NCBI RefSeq assembly: GCF_020731415.2
Contig: NZ_CP088273.1
Location: 1,183,001-1,247,000 of the forward strand
Origin: Phyllobacterium sp. T1293
Lineage (GTDB): Bacteria > Pseudomonadota > Alphaproteobacteria > Rhizobiales > Rhizobiaceae
Length of the DNA stretch: 64,000 nucleotides
Direction of reading: 5' to 3'
The position numbers and the translations under genes were made by a program. Shown here piece by piece: positions 9,953 to 18,599 of the stretch; the stretch's first letter is position 1, and each line of letters begins with the position of its first letter. The notes beneath the pieces were generated by a model. The model had not been told where the DNA came from, did no database searches, and was given only the letters and a program-made list of their open reading frames with translations.

Positions 9953-10531
9953 TCAGCCCGTTGCGGGCTGGGATGGCTTATCGGGATCACAGGGCGCGAA
10001 GAGCTGACGCAACCCGTCAATCGCCGTGATCTGATCTTCGTGGGTCAAGGTATCCATATCCAAGAGCTTCAGGCTGCGCAGGCCTTCTATGGTCAGAAAT
10101 GCGATCAGCGCCATGGTCGGATCTTCCGAGTTCTCCTTCATACGATCGAGCAACTGCTTGTTGTAGCGCCTGATGGGATCAATGAAGCTCGGATCATTGG
10201 CAATCGCTGCCAATATGCCTGATGGTTCAGGCTCATTGAGTACAAATTCAGCGCGATAAACCTCGATACAGGCTTGAACCACGCTGTTCACCTTGTGGTT
10301 CCGCTTGGCCTCCTGCATGCGCAGTGATTCGTCAAACTCCGCCACATGGTGCTCAACCAGTGCTTCGAGCAATTTGGCCTTGGTGGGGAACGTATAGAGC
10401 AAACCGCCTTTTGAAAGTCCCGCTCGCCTTGCGACCGCATCAAGAGAGAGGTGGACTGGGCCGACCTCCATGGCGATTTCTGCAGCTGCCTGCAGGATTT
10501 TATCTTTTGTTGTTAGAACGGCCGCCCGCAT
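9953..10531 (-). CDS. TetR family regulator, likely repressor of the adjacent RND efflux operon
   Basis: 192 aa. The N-terminal helix-turn-helix is typical of TetR (LSLDAVARRAGLSKGGLLYTFPTKAKLLEAL, residues about 28-58), with a helical ligand-binding C-terminal domain. It is divergent from the membrane-fusion/RND pair, and the interval holds a near-perfect 24-bp palindrome over the efflux promoter. This arrangement is like the BepR-BepDE system of Brucella, but I cannot show orthology. Ligand unknown. Confidence 0.9.
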   Translation of the reverse strand: MRAAVLTTKDKILQAAAEIAMEVGPVHLSLDAVARRAGLSKGGLLYTFPTKAKLLEALVEHHVAEFDESLRMQEAKRNHKVNSVVQACIEVYRAEFVLNEPEPSGILAAIANDPSFIDPIRRYNKQLLDRMKENSEDPTMALIAFLTIEGLRSLKLLDMDTLTHEDQITAIDGLRQLFAPCDPDKPSQPATG

Positions 10532-10581
10532 TGTGCTCTTTCTTCAAAACTTTAGTCCCATAAGGAATCCTGTTTCTATTG

Positions 10582-10605
10582 ACTTTACCGTCCGGACGGT
10601 ACAGT
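10582..10605. promoter_or_regulatory. TetR operator over the RND efflux promoter
   Basis: The core TACCGTCCGGACGGTA (10586-10601) is a perfect 16-bp palindrome. With one mismatched pair it extends to 24 bp (ACT at 10582-10584, AGT at 10603-10605). TTGACT at 10579-10584 could be the -35 element and TACAGT (10600-10605) a weak -10, so a bound repressor would block the promoter of the efflux operon. Confidence 0.75.
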
Positions 10606-10703
10606 AAATGGCACGTGGCAATCAAGTCCACATCACGTTATTCTCATTTGAGAGGCTGGCAACAAACTTTGCTGGCCATTGTTTTGTTCCGGAGCGGTTC
10701 CCC

Positions 10704-11927
10704 ATGATAAAGCGCTACATTCTACCCGTGATCATTCTACTTCTGGTCGTGGTGCTTGGCGGAGGCTTGGTTTGGTTCAATTATTTCAAAGAGGGAATGA
10801 TCAAGCAGTTCTTTGCCACCATGCAGCAGCCTGCCCAAGCTGTCTCGACCTATAAGGTTGAACCCAGCGTATGGACACCAAATATCGAAGCGATCGGCTC
10901 CGTCAGCGCTATTCAAGGCGTTAGTCTGGCTGTTGAGGTTGCTGGTATCGTCAAGGAAATCCCTTTCACAGCAAATCAGGTTGTGGAGCAGGGCGCTTCG
11001 CTCCTGCAGTTGGATGATGCCATCGAAAAGGCCGATATTGTAGCTGCCAAGGCTCAGGATGTTCTGAACGATCAGACATTGGCGCGCGCACGCACGCTGA
11101 ATACGCGTGGCGTCGGCGCTGAATCCAATGTGGATACGGCACAGGCCGCATCACTGGCCAAGAAGGCTGAAATCGCCAAATTGCAGGCTGTTATGGAGCA
11201 GAAGCTGCTCAAAGCGCCTTTCAAGGGCACAGTTGGTATTCCGCAGATCGAACAGGGACAGTATCTGAAGCCGGGCGACGTTGTTGTCTCGCTGCAGGAC
11301 CTTGCCACCATGCGCGTCGATTTCACGGTTAACGAGCAAAATCTCAATCAGGTTCATATCGGACAACAGATCAAGATGAGCCTGTCAGATACCAACCAGA
11401 GCTATAATGGCGAGATCACGGCTGTAGAGCCACGGATTGATCCGGCAACGCGGCTGGTTTCCGTGCGTGCGAAAGTCGACAACTCGGATGGTAAGTTGCG
11501 TCCGGGCCAGTTTGCTCAGGTCTATGTCACGCTTCCAAAGGAAGATGCGGTGTTTACACTGCCGCAGACCGCGCTCGTCTCCAGCCTTTACGGCGATTAC
11601 ATCTTCGTTCTTCGTCCTGAGGTGAAGAAGGAAGACCCGGCCAAACCGGCAGATGCTGCTAAGCCTGCTGACGCTGCCAAGCCAGCCGACGCAGCAAAGC
11701 CAGCAGACCCTGCCGCCGCCAAGAAGGAAGAAAGATTTGTTCTTGCGCAGGTTTTCGTTACGCCGGGTCGCCGCTCAGGTCTTTTGGTTGAAATCACCAA
11801 AGGCATCAAGGCAGGCGATATTGTTGTGACTGCAGGTCAAAATCGCTTGAACGCTGGCGGAGCCGTCACAATTGCCAACGCCGTCAATCCAGCCAACACC
11901 ACTGACGCGGGACTGCCCACAAAATGA
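10704..11927 (+). CDS. RND efflux membrane-fusion (periplasmic adaptor) protein
   Basis: 407 aa HlyD/AcrA-type adaptor linking the inner-membrane RND pump to an outer-membrane channel. It has an N-terminal membrane segment (YILPVIILLLVVVLGGGLVW), a lipoyl/barrel-sandwich half before a short helical hairpin, then the beta-barrel and membrane-proximal domains. The start at 10704 has GGAG nine bases upstream. The stop overlaps the next gene's ATG (ATGA). Odd feature: a tandem K-P-A-D-A-A insert at residues 314-337 in the C-terminal part. The outer-membrane channel is not encoded here and must come from elsewhere. Confidence 0.92.
   Translation: MIKRYILPVIILLLVVVLGGGLVWFNYFKEGMIKQFFATMQQPAQAVSTYKVEPSVWTPNIEAIGSVSAIQGVSLAVEVAGIVKEIPFTANQVVEQGASLLQLDDAIEKADIVAAKAQDVLNDQTLARARTLNTRGVGAESNVDTAQAASLAKKAEIAKLQAVMEQKLLKAPFKGTVGIPQIEQGQYLKPGDVVVSLQDLATMRVDFTVNEQNLNQVHIGQQIKMSLSDTNQSYNGEITAVEPRIDPATRLVSVRAKVDNSDGKLRPGQFAQVYVTLPKEDAVFTLPQTALVSSLYGDYIFVLRPEVKKEDPAKPADAAKPADAAKPADAAKPADPAAAKKEERFVLAQVFVTPGRRSGLLVEITKGIKAGDIVVTAGQNRLNAGGAVTIANAVNPANTTDAGLPTK
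11643..11714 (+). repeat. Four tandem 18-bp units inside the adaptor gene
   Basis: Four consecutive six-codon units encode K-P-A-D-A-A three times and then K-P-A-D-P-A. The codons differ between units (AAA CCG GCA GAT, AAG CCT GCT GAC, AAG CCA GCC GAC, AAG CCA GCA GAC), so the repeat is held at protein level rather than being a fresh DNA duplication. Confidence 0.9.
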
Positions 11928-14900
11928 ATTTCTCAGATGTATTCATTCGCCGTCCAGTTCTGTCGACGGTTGTCGCCTTGATGATTATCCTGCTCGGCGC
12001 CCAGGGCGTGTCGAACCTTGCGGTTCGCCAGTACCCGAAGGTTGACGAAACGGCCATCACCATCACCACGTCCTATGCGGGCGCCAGCGCCGATCTGATG
12101 CAGGGGTTCATTTCTGCACCGATTGCCAAGGCTGTCACCACAACGGAAAACATTGACTATGTGACATCATCATCGGTGCCGTCATCCAGCACCGTTACTG
12201 TGCAGATGAAACTCGGTGCCGATCCAGATGCGGCGCTGACCGAAGTCATTTCCAAGGTCAATCAGGTTCGCGGCGATCTGCCAACGGAAGCCGATGATCC
12301 TGTGATCAAGAAGGGTACAGGTCAGGAGTTCGCGACCATGTATCTGGCTGTGCAAAATCCCAATATGACCAGTGTGCAGCTTACTGAATATCTGCAGCGC
12401 GTTATCCAGCCGCGTATGTCGACGATTCAAGGTGTTGCCGATGCGCAGGTTCTGGGTGGTCAGGTGTTCTCGATGCGTGTCTGGATCGATCCGATTCAGC
12501 TTGCTGCACGCAAGACCACGGCATCGGAGGTTTTGACAGCCATCAAGCAGTCAAATTTCCTGTCCGCGCCGGGTAAGATCGAAAATCTCTATGTTGCATC
12601 GCCAATTACGCTGAAAACAACCTTGCAGACACCTGAGGCCTTTGGTGCGATGCCCATCAAGTCGGACGGCACCAATATCGTTCGTCTGCGTGATGTGGCC
12701 CGCATTGAGCTTGGAGCCGTTAATACGGACACACGGGTTACTTTCAACGGATCAAGCGGTACATTCCTCGGTATTTTCCCGACGCCATCGGCAAATCCGC
12801 TGGATATGACGGCTGCTGTGCGCAAAGAACTGCCTGCGATCGACGCTACGCTGCCAGAAGGCATGTCTATCATCATGCTTTACGATTCGACGGAGCAGAT
12901 CAGTTCGTCCATCGAGGAAGTGTTCAAGACAATCGGTGAAGCGGTTCTCATTGTTGTTCTGGTGATTTTGCTTTTCCTTGGATCATTCCGCTCGGTCATC
13001 ATTCCGGTCGTGACTATTCCAATTTCACTGGTCGGTGTCTGTTTCTTCCTGTTCCTTCTGGGGTATTCGATCAATCTGCTTTCGCTGCTCGCGATGGTTC
13101 TGGCGATCGGTCTCGTCGTTGACGACGCGATCGTGGTTCTGGAAAACATCCATCGTCACATCGAAGAGGGGCTCAAGCCAATCGACGCCGCGCTTAAGGG
13201 CATGAAGGAAATCACCGGCCCGATCATTGCGATGACGATTACATTGGCGGCTGTGTTTGCGCCGCTCGGGTTTACCGGCGGTCTCACCGGTGCGTTGTTC
13301 CGCGAGTTTGCGTTCACGCTGGCTGGTGCGGTTATCATTTCTGGCGTAGCTGCTTTGACGGTCTCGCCCATGATGTGCGCCTTGCTGCTGAAAAGTGGCA
13401 ATCACAGCCGTTTCCAGCGTATTGTTGATAACAGCTTCAGCTGGCTGGAAGGTGCCTATGAACGACGGGTTGTGGGATCGCTGGCTTTCCGGCCGATAAC
13501 CCTGTTCATTGTTATCGCGCTGGTGGCATTGACGGCCTTCCTGTTCAACAAGACGTCATCCGAACTGGCACCGGAAGAAGATTCCGGCTTCCTGGTTTCG
13601 CTTGTCAATGCACCGCAATATGCGACAACTGACTATACGCAGCTCTATGCCAATCAGATTGATGCCTTGACCAAGGATCTGCCTGAACTTAAGGCCCGCT
13701 TTAATATTGCGGGTCTGGGCACCACGAATTCGGCGTTTGCGATCTGGGTTTTCAAAGACTGGGCGCAACGCGAAAAGTCGCAGAAGCAGCTTCAGCAGGA
13801 GTTACAGGGCAGAATCAGCCCGGTAGCCGGTGCGCAGGCCTATATTTTCGCACTGCCAACTCTGCCCGGCACGGGTGGTGGCTTGCCGATTTCGGTCGTC
13901 ATCCAATCGACGGGTCCCGCCGACAAGGTTTTCGAAGTGGCTGAGGAGATCAAGAACAAGGTGCAGGCTTCGGGCAAGTTCATTGTCGCGCAGAATTCAC
14001 TGTCGTTTAACGCGCCGCAGGTCACGGTGACGATTGATCGTGATCGTGCATCGGCTCTGGGTATTCCTGTCAGTGAAATCGGCCAGACAATCGGGCTTCT
14101 GGTTGGTGGCGGCAAGATCGCGAAATTTGACCGCGATTCCAACAGCTACGATATCATTCCGCAGGTGCCGCAAGATTTCCGCTCCAATCCGGAAAACCTT
14201 GGCAAATACTTCGTCAAGAGTTCATCCGGCGACATGGTGCCGTTGTCAGCGGTTATCAAAGTGACGGAAAATGCATCTCCGGCAGCTATCGAGCAGTTCA
14301 ACCAGCTGAATTCGGCAACGATTTCCGCATTGCCCATGCCGGGCGTTACAACGGGTGAGGGCCTCAAGGCCGTGGTTGATACGGCACGTCCGCTGATGCC
14401 AAACGGCTTCTTCCTGGATTACACAGGCCAATCGCGTCTGGAGGTTACACAGGGCAACACAATTCTGATTGCTTTCGTGCTTGCTATCGTCGTGATCTAC
14501 CTTGTGCTTGCAGCGCAGTTCGAAAGCTTCCGCGATCCATTCATCATCATGATGTCGGTCCCGTTGTCGATTTTCGGTGCAATTGTTCCGCTCAACATGG
14601 GACTTGGTACGCTGAACATCTATACGCAGGTGGGGCTGATCACCCTTGTGGGGCTGATCACCAAGCATGGTATTCTCATGGTGGAGTTTGCCAACCAGCA
14701 GCGTGAACTGCATGGAATATCGCGGCACGATGCGATTATTCTGGCAGCCAAGACGCGTCTTCGTCCGATCCTGATGACCACAGCAGCCATGGCGCTCGGC
14801 GTTATTCCGCTGATCACGGCAACAGGCGCGGGTGCGGCAGCACGCTACTCCATCGGTCTGGTGATCTTCTCGGGTATTCTGGTGGGTACGATCTTCACGC

Positions 14901-15007
14901 TCTTTGTGGTGCCGATGTTCTACACCTTCATTTCCCACAAGGATCATAAGGTTGAGACAGCGACCAAACCGCAGCCGGGCGCAGAGCCTCAGCCGAGCCA
15001 TACCTGA
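11924..15007 (+). CDS. RND multidrug efflux permease, HAE1 family
   Basis: 1027 aa inner-membrane proton-driven drug exporter. It starts with the typical N-F-S-D-V-F-I-R-R-P-V-L-S-T-V and has 12 transmembrane segments in two halves, with large periplasmic loops after TM1 and TM7. The proton-relay aspartates are present in TM4 (GLVVDDAIVVLENI). It overlaps the adaptor gene by four bases, so the two form one operon under the upstream palindrome. It resembles the MexF/MexK/BepE class, but substrate range cannot be told from sequence. Confidence 0.95.
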   Translation: MNFSDVFIRRPVLSTVVALMIILLGAQGVSNLAVRQYPKVDETAITITTSYAGASADLMQGFISAPIAKAVTTTENIDYVTSSSVPSSSTVTVQMKLGADPDAALTEVISKVNQVRGDLPTEADDPVIKKGTGQEFATMYLAVQNPNMTSVQLTEYLQRVIQPRMSTIQGVADAQVLGGQVFSMRVWIDPIQLAARKTTASEVLTAIKQSNFLSAPGKIENLYVASPITLKTTLQTPEAFGAMPIKSDGTNIVRLRDVARIELGAVNTDTRVTFNGSSGTFLGIFPTPSANPLDMTAAVRKELPAIDATLPEGMSIIMLYDSTEQISSSIEEVFKTIGEAVLIVVLVILLFLGSFRSVIIPVVTIPISLVGVCFFLFLLGYSINLLSLLAMVLAIGLVVDDAIVVLENIHRHIEEGLKPIDAALKGMKEITGPIIAMTITLAAVFAPLGFTGGLTGALFREFAFTLAGAVIISGVAALTVSPMMCALLLKSGNHSRFQRIVDNSFSWLEGAYERRVVGSLAFRPITLFIVIALVALTAFLFNKTSSELAPEEDSGFLVSLVNAPQYATTDYTQLYANQIDALTKDLPELKARFNIAGLGTTNSAFAIWVFKDWAQREKSQKQLQQELQGRISPVAGAQAYIFALPTLPGTGGGLPISVVIQSTGPADKVFEVAEEIKNKVQASGKFIVAQNSLSFNAPQVTVTIDRDRASALGIPVSEIGQTIGLLVGGGKIAKFDRDSNSYDIIPQVPQDFRSNPENLGKYFVKSSSGDMVPLSAVIKVTENASPAAIEQFNQLNSATISALPMPGVTTGEGLKAVVDTARPLMPNGFFLDYTGQSRLEVTQGNTILIAFVLAIVVIYLVLAAQFESFRDPFIIMMSVPLSIFGAIVPLNMGLGTLNIYTQVGLITLVGLITKHGILMVEFANQQRELHGISRHDAIILAAKTRLRPILMTTAAMALGVIPLITATGAGAAARYSIGLVIFSGILVGTIFTLFVVPMFYTFISHKDHKVETATKPQPGAEPQPSHT

Positions 15008-15030
15008 CCGGTTGATGATCGCTCAAAAAG

Positions 15031-15064
15031 AAAGCCTCCGAACCTTGCCAGGTTCGGAGGCTTT
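15031..15064 (+). terminator. Strong Rho-independent terminator after the RND operon
   Basis: A perfect 15-bp stem (15031-15045 with 15050-15064, core GCCTCCGAACCT) closes a 4-base loop TGCC. It begins with AAA and ends in TTT. Confidence 0.9.
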
Positions 15065-15087
15065 GTCATGTTTGGTGTTCTATAATG

Positions 15088-15342
15088 TCAGGCTCGTTTA
15101 ACAGCGCGAAGAATGACGAGCAGTATAACGGCGCCGATTGTGGCCGCGATGATCGAGCCCAGAATTCCGGCTCCCAGCGATATGCCCAGACGCGGAAAGA
15201 GATATCCCGCTATGAACGCGCCGATGACGCCGACAATCAAGTCGCCGATAAGGCCAAAGCCGCCTCCACGAACGAGCTGACTCGCCAGCCATCCAGCGAT
15301 CAGTCCCACTAACAGGAAAATAAGTAGTGATTCTCCACCCAT
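15088..15342 (-). CDS. GlsB/YeaQ/YmgE family stress-response membrane protein
   Basis: 84 aa with three short hydrophobic, glycine-rich helices (LLIFLLVGLIAGWLASQLV, GLIGDLIVGVIGAFIAGYL, GILGSIIAATIGAVILLVIL), the whole signature of the transglycosylase-associated (YeaQ/GlsB) family. These are small inner-membrane proteins often induced by general stress; molecular role unknown. It faces the RND operon across the shared terminator region. Confidence 0.9.
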   Translation of the reverse strand: MGGESLLIFLLVGLIAGWLASQLVRGGGFGLIGDLIVGVIGAFIAGYLFPRLGISLGAGILGSIIAATIGAVILLVILRAVKRA

Positions 15343-15671
15343 AGTCGTCTCTCCACATGCCGGTTGCGTTACGATGGTCCAGACCGTGGATGCCGCTCTT
15401 CATGGGCGATCCGTGATCGGCCGTAGAATCATCACAATGATTTTACGATGGGAAATGCGTTTTGGGTAATTAAACTTGTATGGATCGGGTCAAATACCAC
15501 AATATCTAGCGTCTTTGAGCTGGTGTGAGGCTATCCAGCAGAAATCATTGATCTTTTTTACTACTTAAAAACAATACCGCGGAAACGGCAGCTATAAAAA
15601 AGCTATGCCGGCTATGGTTTCCCATGTCCGGCATAGTTTTGAGACTAGTCAAGAATAGCGCATTAAGAAGA
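15343..15671. other. Non-coding interval
   Basis: About 330 bases between the GlsB-type gene and the small basic secreted protein gene, both on the minus strand. Apart from the terminator at 15603-15636 it is AT-rich, and I see no convincing gene or operator in it. It should hold the GlsB-type promoter. Confidence 0.5.
15603..15636 (-). terminator. Terminator of the small basic secreted protein gene
   Basis: CTATGCCGG (15603-15611) pairs with CCGGCATAG (15628-15636), with a nested ATGG/CCAT pair in the loop. On the minus strand the stem is followed by CTTTTTTAT. Confidence 0.75.
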
Positions 15672-15884
15672 TTAGACCTTCTTGGCAGCTGCCTTCTTGT
15701 GAGCCTTGTGCTTGACGGTCTTCTTGACGTGATGCTTTGCCTTTGCAGCGTGCTTAACAGGGGTGGTTGCTGCGGCAGCTGGTGCAGCTGCAGTTGCTGC
15801 GTTGGCACTGGAAACGGTCAGAACTGGAGCCGAAACAGCGAGAGCGATGGCAAGGCCGAAAGCTGTGTAGAGGGACTTTTTCAT
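15672..15884 (-). CDS. Small exported Ala/Lys/His-rich protein (Asr-like composition)
   Basis: 70 aa. The first 29 residues are a signal peptide (core TAFGLAIALAVSAPVLTV, likely cut after S-A-N-A). The mature part is only A, T, P, then repeated K-H-H-V-K-K and K-A-H-K-K type units. The layout resembles acid-shock protein Asr of enterobacteria (signal peptide, Ala/Thr linker, Lys/His-rich tail); the similarity may be compositional only. It is expected in the periplasm, where a highly basic His-rich chain could bind protons, metals or polyanions. It has its own terminator. Confidence 0.75.
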   Translation of the reverse strand: MKKSLYTAFGLAIALAVSAPVLTVSSANAATAAAPAAAATTPVKHAAKAKHHVKKTVKHKAHKKAAAKKV

Positions 15885-15926
15885 AGGTCAGTTTCCTTTT
15901 GATATGGGCTCATGGGACACAGTCGA

Positions 15927-16220
15927 TCAATCATCAATCGGCTGCACACCGAGCAGTTTCAACGCTTGGGCGAATGTCCTGATGCCCTGCGCCTGCTTGT
16001 TGCTGGCACAAAACCTGGTTGCCTTACGTTGAAGTGCTCTCGCCTTGGCAGCCCGTTTTGCCTCGGCGTGTTCGGTGATGGCTTGTTGAGTTTGCTGCTG
16101 AAGTTTGCCGCAAAGCACGGTACGGGTTGGCGTCTCATCAGCCATGGACGTCTCAATCGGCCCGGCGAAATACAGAGTGCCGGTCAGAATGAGTGTCGAT
16201 ATGGTCAAAATGTTACGCAT
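15927..16220 (-). CDS. Exported protein of unknown function, 97 aa
   Basis: N-terminal signal peptide (ILTISTLILTGTLYFAGPI, probable cut after M-A). The mature chain of about 70 residues is mostly helical, rich in Ala, Gln, Lys and Arg, with two cysteines (V-L-C-G-K and R-F-C-A-S) that could form a disulphide. I do not recognise the family. It is divergent from the two-component operon that starts at 16464, with about 240 bases between them. Confidence 0.65.
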   Translation of the reverse strand: MRNILTISTLILTGTLYFAGPIETSMADETPTRTVLCGKLQQQTQQAITEHAEAKRAAKARALQRKATRFCASNKQAQGIRTFAQALKLLGVQPIDD

Positions 16221-16463
16221 AGGACCCTTTGTGAATGCTTGTTCTGTTTCCGTAGTGGGGCAGAACCGATGTGCCTGTTATCGGACACGACTATTGCGGG
16301 CGTTTTTCCGGTCTGTAGAGTTTTGTTTCTGGATTGTTTCTGAATTGGGAAGCGATGCTGAATCGCCCGTAGGCGCATATGTTCCGGCTGGTCAATGCGG
16401 ATTTCGGACACTATCTTGTTGCCGGATAAGCAAATCAGAGCCTGTTATTGTTGAAAGATTCGC

Positions 16464-17180
16464 ATGAAGTCCGAGCCACATATCCTGATTGTCGATGATG
16501 ACGAGGCTATTCGTGATTTGCTGCATGAATTTCTGAAAAAGCGCGGCATGCGGGTTTCAGTCGCCAGAGATAATGACGAGATGCAGGTCATTTTTTCGCG
16601 CACGCCCGTCGACCTGCTGATTCTCGACGTGATGCTGCCGGGCAAAAGCGGCATGGAAATTTGCCGTGACATCCGCATGCACTCACGCGTGCCGATCATC
16701 ATGTTGACGGCAATCACTGAAACCACCGATCGCGTTGTCGGACTGGAAATGGGCGCAGATGACTATGTTTCCAAGCCATTTGATCCGCGCGAATTGCTGG
16801 CACGGGTGAGGGCTGTTCTGCGCCGACTTGACGGACCGGGGACGGATCGACGTCTTGAGCCACAGGTTTATAAATTTGCCGGGTGGACCATGGATTGTTC
16901 ACGGCGCCGGCTCGTATCGCCTGACAATGTGCGCGTGGAATTGACCAGCGGAGAGTTCAACCTGCTTGAAACACTGGTCAAGAGCGCACAGCGCATGCTG
17001 AGCCGTGATCAGCTTCTGGAACTGGCAGGAAGCAATGTGGCCTATGGCTATGATCGCAGCATTGATATTCTTATCAGCCGTCTGCGCCGCAAGATGGAAG
17101 ATGATCCGCGTTCGCCCAAGCTGATCCTGACAATTCGCGGTGGCGGATATCAGTTTGTGCCGGAAGTCATAGCGGAATGA
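16464..17180 (+). CDS. OmpR-family response regulator
   Basis: 238 aa. Receiver domain with the acidic pocket DDD at 11-13, phospho-acceptor Asp55 (LLILDVMLPGKSG) and the conserved Lys near 105 (YVSKPFDPREL). A winged-helix output domain follows (LTSGEFNLLETLV, then DRSIDILISRLRRKME). Its stop overlaps the start of the sensor kinase gene (ATGA at 17177-17180), so the pair is co-translated. The signal is not evident. Confidence 0.95.
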   Translation: MKSEPHILIVDDDEAIRDLLHEFLKKRGMRVSVARDNDEMQVIFSRTPVDLLILDVMLPGKSGMEICRDIRMHSRVPIIMLTAITETTDRVVGLEMGADDYVSKPFDPRELLARVRAVLRRLDGPGTDRRLEPQVYKFAGWTMDCSRRRLVSPDNVRVELTSGEFNLLETLVKSAQRMLSRDQLLELAGSNVAYGYDRSIDILISRLRRKMEDDPRSPKLILTIRGGGYQFVPEVIAE

Positions 17181-18592
17181 AGCGCTTTTTCCCCCAGTCC
17201 TTGCCAAGCTGGATATTGCTGATCCTGATTGCCGGGTTGATCACCACACAGATTGCCACGCTGTCCATCGTCTCGCGCGATCGCAATGAGGGCAATAATA
17301 TCCTTGAATTGTTTCGTCTGAGCGAGCGGGCCTATACGCTGGTGAAGCTGCTTTACGCGGCACCGCCGCCAGAGCGTATCCGACTTGCGGCTGTTATGTC
17401 GAATGCTTCAAGTCCGCTTTATATGTCAGACGATCCGGCAGTGACATCGGCGATCGCATCCGATGACAATCTGGCGGAACTTGAAGATGTGCTTGTTGCA
17501 CGTTTCTCGGCGTTTGGCGTGACCGATGCCCGCGTTCGCCGGGATTTACCCAATAAGGTTTCGCCAGGTACCGAGATAAGTTCGAGCGCCCTCAACCCTG
17601 ATGTCGGCGTGGTGGAAAAACAGCTGTCAGATCTCGCGCAGGATTTTAGCCAAAGCGGCGGCCTTGCGGCATCTATCGAATTCAATGATGGGCAATGGCT
17701 GAACTTTGTAACACCGGTTTCGCCGATTGATCCTATTCTTACGCTGCAGACCCTTCCATTGTTCGGGGCGGTCGCAGCCATCGTCATCATCCTGTCGATC
17801 TGGGCCATGCGCAGGCTGACAGCGCCATATCGCGCACTGGAAAGTGCGGTGAAACGCATCGGTGAGGACGTAAAAATTCCGCCCTTACCCGAATATGGCA
17901 GCTCGGAATATAAATCCGCGGCAAGGGCGGTAAATGCGATGCAGGAGCAATTGCGTGATTATGTTGCCGACCGCGAGCAACTGGCGGCGGCATTGGCCCA
18001 TGATTTGCGCACGCCATTGACCCGCATCCGCTTGCGGCTTGAACTTTTGCGCAAATCGCAATTGCGCCAGTCATTGATGCAGGACCTCAATGATATAGAA
18101 GCAATTTCGCGTTCAGTCATCGATTTTGCCACCTATGAGGTGGTGGATGAGGAACAGGAGAAGATCGACTTCTGGTCGCTCGTCGACTCTATTGTCGATA
18201 ACTATCCTGAGGTTACGTTTGACAAGAAAAGTGCGGCTTCCCGCAAATTCATCTGCTTCGGCCGACCAATCGCATTGCGCCGTTGTGTTACAAATCTCAT
18301 CGACAATGCCGTAACCTATGGTGAAAAAGCCAATGTCAGCCTGAAACAGGTGGGAAATGACATTGTTCTTGCGATCAAGGACAAGGGGCCGGGCATACCG
18401 CAAGCCAAACTGGATGAGGTTTTCCAGCCCTTCCGGCGTGTGGAGGGTTCACGCAACAGGCAAACCGGCGGTTTTGGGCTGGGGCTTACCATCGCGCGCA
18501 ATATTGCACAGCGCTGCGGTGGCGACATCAAACTTGAGAATGATCCGGAAGGTGGTCTAAGGGCCGAACTGAGAATCCCGCTTGCAACCTGA
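17177..18592 (+). CDS. Sensor histidine kinase partner of the preceding regulator
   Basis: 471 aa membrane kinase. TM1 lies near residues 10-32, a periplasmic sensor loop of about 160 residues follows, then TM2 (LFGAVAAIVIILSIWAM) and a HAMP linker. The H-box is ALAHDLRTPLTRIRL with His275. The ATP-binding domain has the N-box C-V-T-N-L-I-D-N-A-V, G1 K-D-K-G-P-G-I-P and G2 GFGLGLTIA. All catalytic motifs are intact. Overall layout resembles EnvZ/CpxA-type kinases. Confidence 0.94.
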   Translation: MKRFFPQSLPSWILLILIAGLITTQIATLSIVSRDRNEGNNILELFRLSERAYTLVKLLYAAPPPERIRLAAVMSNASSPLYMSDDPAVTSAIASDDNLAELEDVLVARFSAFGVTDARVRRDLPNKVSPGTEISSSALNPDVGVVEKQLSDLAQDFSQSGGLAASIEFNDGQWLNFVTPVSPIDPILTLQTLPLFGAVAAIVIILSIWAMRRLTAPYRALESAVKRIGEDVKIPPLPEYGSSEYKSAARAVNAMQEQLRDYVADREQLAAALAHDLRTPLTRIRLRLELLRKSQLRQSLMQDLNDIEAISRSVIDFATYEVVDEEQEKIDFWSLVDSIVDNYPEVTFDKKSAASRKFICFGRPIALRRCVTNLIDNAVTYGEKANVSLKQVGNDIVLAIKDKGPGIPQAKLDEVFQPFRRVEGSRNRQTGGFGLGLTIARNIAQRCGGDIKLENDPEGGLRAELRIPLAT

Positions 18593-18599
18593 GAGGGGA

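Noticed and set aside
11643..11714. Tandem 18-bp units considered as a CRISPR or satellite array
   Set aside because: In frame inside a gene, no spacers, and codons vary while amino acids are kept.
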